Below are positions 6,680 through 7,293 of a stretch of 7,293 bases of DNA, piece by piece. Under the pieces are notes generated by a model. The model had not been told where the DNA came from. It worked only from the letters and a program-made list of their open reading frames with translations, and searched no databases. Within the stretch, counting starts at the first letter, position 1, and the number at the start of each line of letters is the position of its first letter. The stretch is taken from the NCBI GenBank assembly GCA_002279765.1, contig NCCR01000325.1:1-7293 (forward strand). Reading direction: 5' to 3'. The position numbers and the translations under genes were made by a program. This DNA comes from Verrucomicrobia bacterium 12-59-8. Lineage in GTDB: Bacteria > Verrucomicrobiota > Verrucomicrobiae > Verrucomicrobiales > Verrucomicrobiaceae.

Positions 6680-6799
6680 ATGGCACGGAAAGCAACTCTC
6701 TTCATCGACGCCCGCAAGACAGGCACCCAATTCGCTGAATCAGCAAGATTGGAGACGCTGATTTGTGCCACCCCTAAAGGACTCGATTATGGCCGCTGA
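6680..6799 (+). pseudogene. Probable remnant of a type I restriction methylase (HsdM) 3' region
   Basis: A 39-codon ORF begins MARKATLFIDARKTGTQFAE and ends with TGA at 6797-6799. The TLFIDARK.GT stretch resembles the conserved segment late in type I DNA methylase subunits (HsdM), where an (I/L)FIDARKLG-like sequence is followed by ...DRTHRELTDEDI. Here the similarity stops after about a dozen residues. The same frame is open back to 6632 but shows no HsdM similarity there, and I found none in the other plus frames of 6601-6679. No ribosome-binding site precedes the ATG. It overlaps the DUF1016-family start by 11 bases, an order (hsdM, then DUF1016/YhcG) that I recall from type I restriction loci. 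It could instead be a chance ORF; the call rests on a short match from memory. Confidence 0.45.
6776..6781 (+). promoter_or_regulatory. Shine-Dalgarno sequence of the DUF1016-family gene
   Basis: AAAGGA lies seven bases before the ATG at 6789. It is the only well-placed purine-rich ribosome-binding site found before a gene in this window, and it fixes the start of the downstream gene. Confidence 0.65.
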
Positions 6800-7293
6800 T
6801 CCACCCGTCATTCCTTCCCTCTTGCTGGACGAAGTCCGCGACCTACTGCGACAATCGCGTGGCAAGGCGTATTCCGCTGCCAACTTGATCATGGTAGATG
6901 CCTATTGGAACATTGGCAGGCGCATCGTCGAGGAGGAACAAGGCGGCAGGGAACGAGCAGGCTACGGCAGCCAGCTCATCCGCACTCTTTCCCGTGGGCT
7001 GGGCGATGAGTTTGGCGCAGGTGTCTCCGTCGCCAATCTGAAAAACTTCAGGCAGTTCTACCTCACCTTTCCCGATGCCGGAAAAGGCTACGCACTGCGT
7101 AGCCAATTGACTTGGACGCACTGGCGGCTCGTCATGCGGGTGGAGCACCCCGCCGCACGCGAATACTACATCCGCGAGTGTGCGGAGCAAAACTGGAGCA
7201 CCCGCACCCTGGAGCGAGCCATCGCCACCCGCAGCTTTGACCGCCTTCTTTCCGCACCTGCGCCACAGGAGGGCAACCTCACGCAGGCCCCTC
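6789..7293 (+). CDS. DUF1016/YhcG-family protein, N-terminal part (PDDEXK nuclease family; truncated by window)
   Basis: The first 168 residues of a YhcG-type protein are present; family members are usually about 330-380 residues. This part corresponds to the N-terminal DUF1016 (YhcG_N) domain. Matching features are AYWNIGRRIVEEEQ at 38-51, YGSQLIRTLSRGLGDEF at 59-75, NLKNFRQFYLTFP at about 81-93, QLTWTHWRLVMRVE, AREYYIRECAEQNWSTRTLERAI and FDRLLS. The predicted PDDEXK nuclease domain that normally follows lies beyond the window, so catalytic residues cannot be checked. Its exact role is not settled; members are often found beside type I restriction-modification genes, and the HsdM-like remnant directly upstream fits that setting. 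The start at 6789 is supported by AAAGGA seven bases upstream. It has no visible functional link to the photolyase. Confidence 0.9.
   Translation, partial: MAADPPVIPSLLLDEVRDLLRQSRGKAYSAANLIMVDAYWNIGRRIVEEEQGGRERAGYGSQLIRTLSRGLGDEFGAGVSVANLKNFRQFYLTFPDAGKGYALRSQLTWTHWRLVMRVEHPAAREYYIRECAEQNWSTRTLERAIATRSFDRLLSAPAPQEGNLTQAP

Noticed and set aside
6843..7190. 115-codon minus-strand ORF
   Set aside because: It is antisense to the DUF1016-family domain and has no recognisable features.

Overview
The window looks like a chromosomal piece of a GC-rich member of the Planctomycetota-Verrucomicrobiota-Chlamydiota group, most likely a Verrucomicrobiota bacterium related to Prosthecobacter or Verrucomicrobium. 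This is inferred from protein content: two planctomycete-type cytochrome c domains (CxxCH followed by an HMPP loop), leucine-rich repeats fused to heme domains, a DUF2231-type membrane module and a ResB-type cytochrome c assembly protein. No rRNA or tRNA gene is present to confirm it.

Positions 1-5034 hold a minus-strand gene train, read from high to low coordinates. First comes a five-helix DUF2231-like membrane protein (5034-4417), whose end overlaps in another frame a cytochrome c domain (to 3957). Next are a 682-residue secreted protein of LRR, cytochrome c, LRR and C-terminal CxxCH domain (3902-1854), a small lipoprotein (1761-1090), and the ResB/Ccs1 protein of system II cytochrome c maturation, cut by the window edge (1016-1). 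The spacing (54, 92 and 73 bp, all on one strand) suggests one transcription unit in which ResB helps attach heme to the cytochromes encoded just upstream. The main oddity is the junction between the first two reading frames. The cytochrome domain has no export signal of its own, and the membrane ORF ends exactly at CCC TGA, where a +1 shift (or loss of one C from a run of five) joins the two into a 358-residue membrane-anchored cytochrome.

A 159-bp divergent intergenic region (5035-5193) separates this train from a complete class I photolyase gene (5194-6600, plus strand). The FAD pocket and tryptophan triad are intact, but the residues that bind folate in the E. coli enzyme do not appear to be conserved.

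Positions 6601-6788 hold no intact gene. They contain a short ORF (6680-6799) with a TLFIDARK-type stretch that resembles the late part of type I restriction methylases (HsdM). It runs into a DUF1016/YhcG-family gene (6789 to the window end, truncated), which has the clearest Shine-Dalgarno sequence in the window. This right edge looks like the start of a defence or restriction-associated region.
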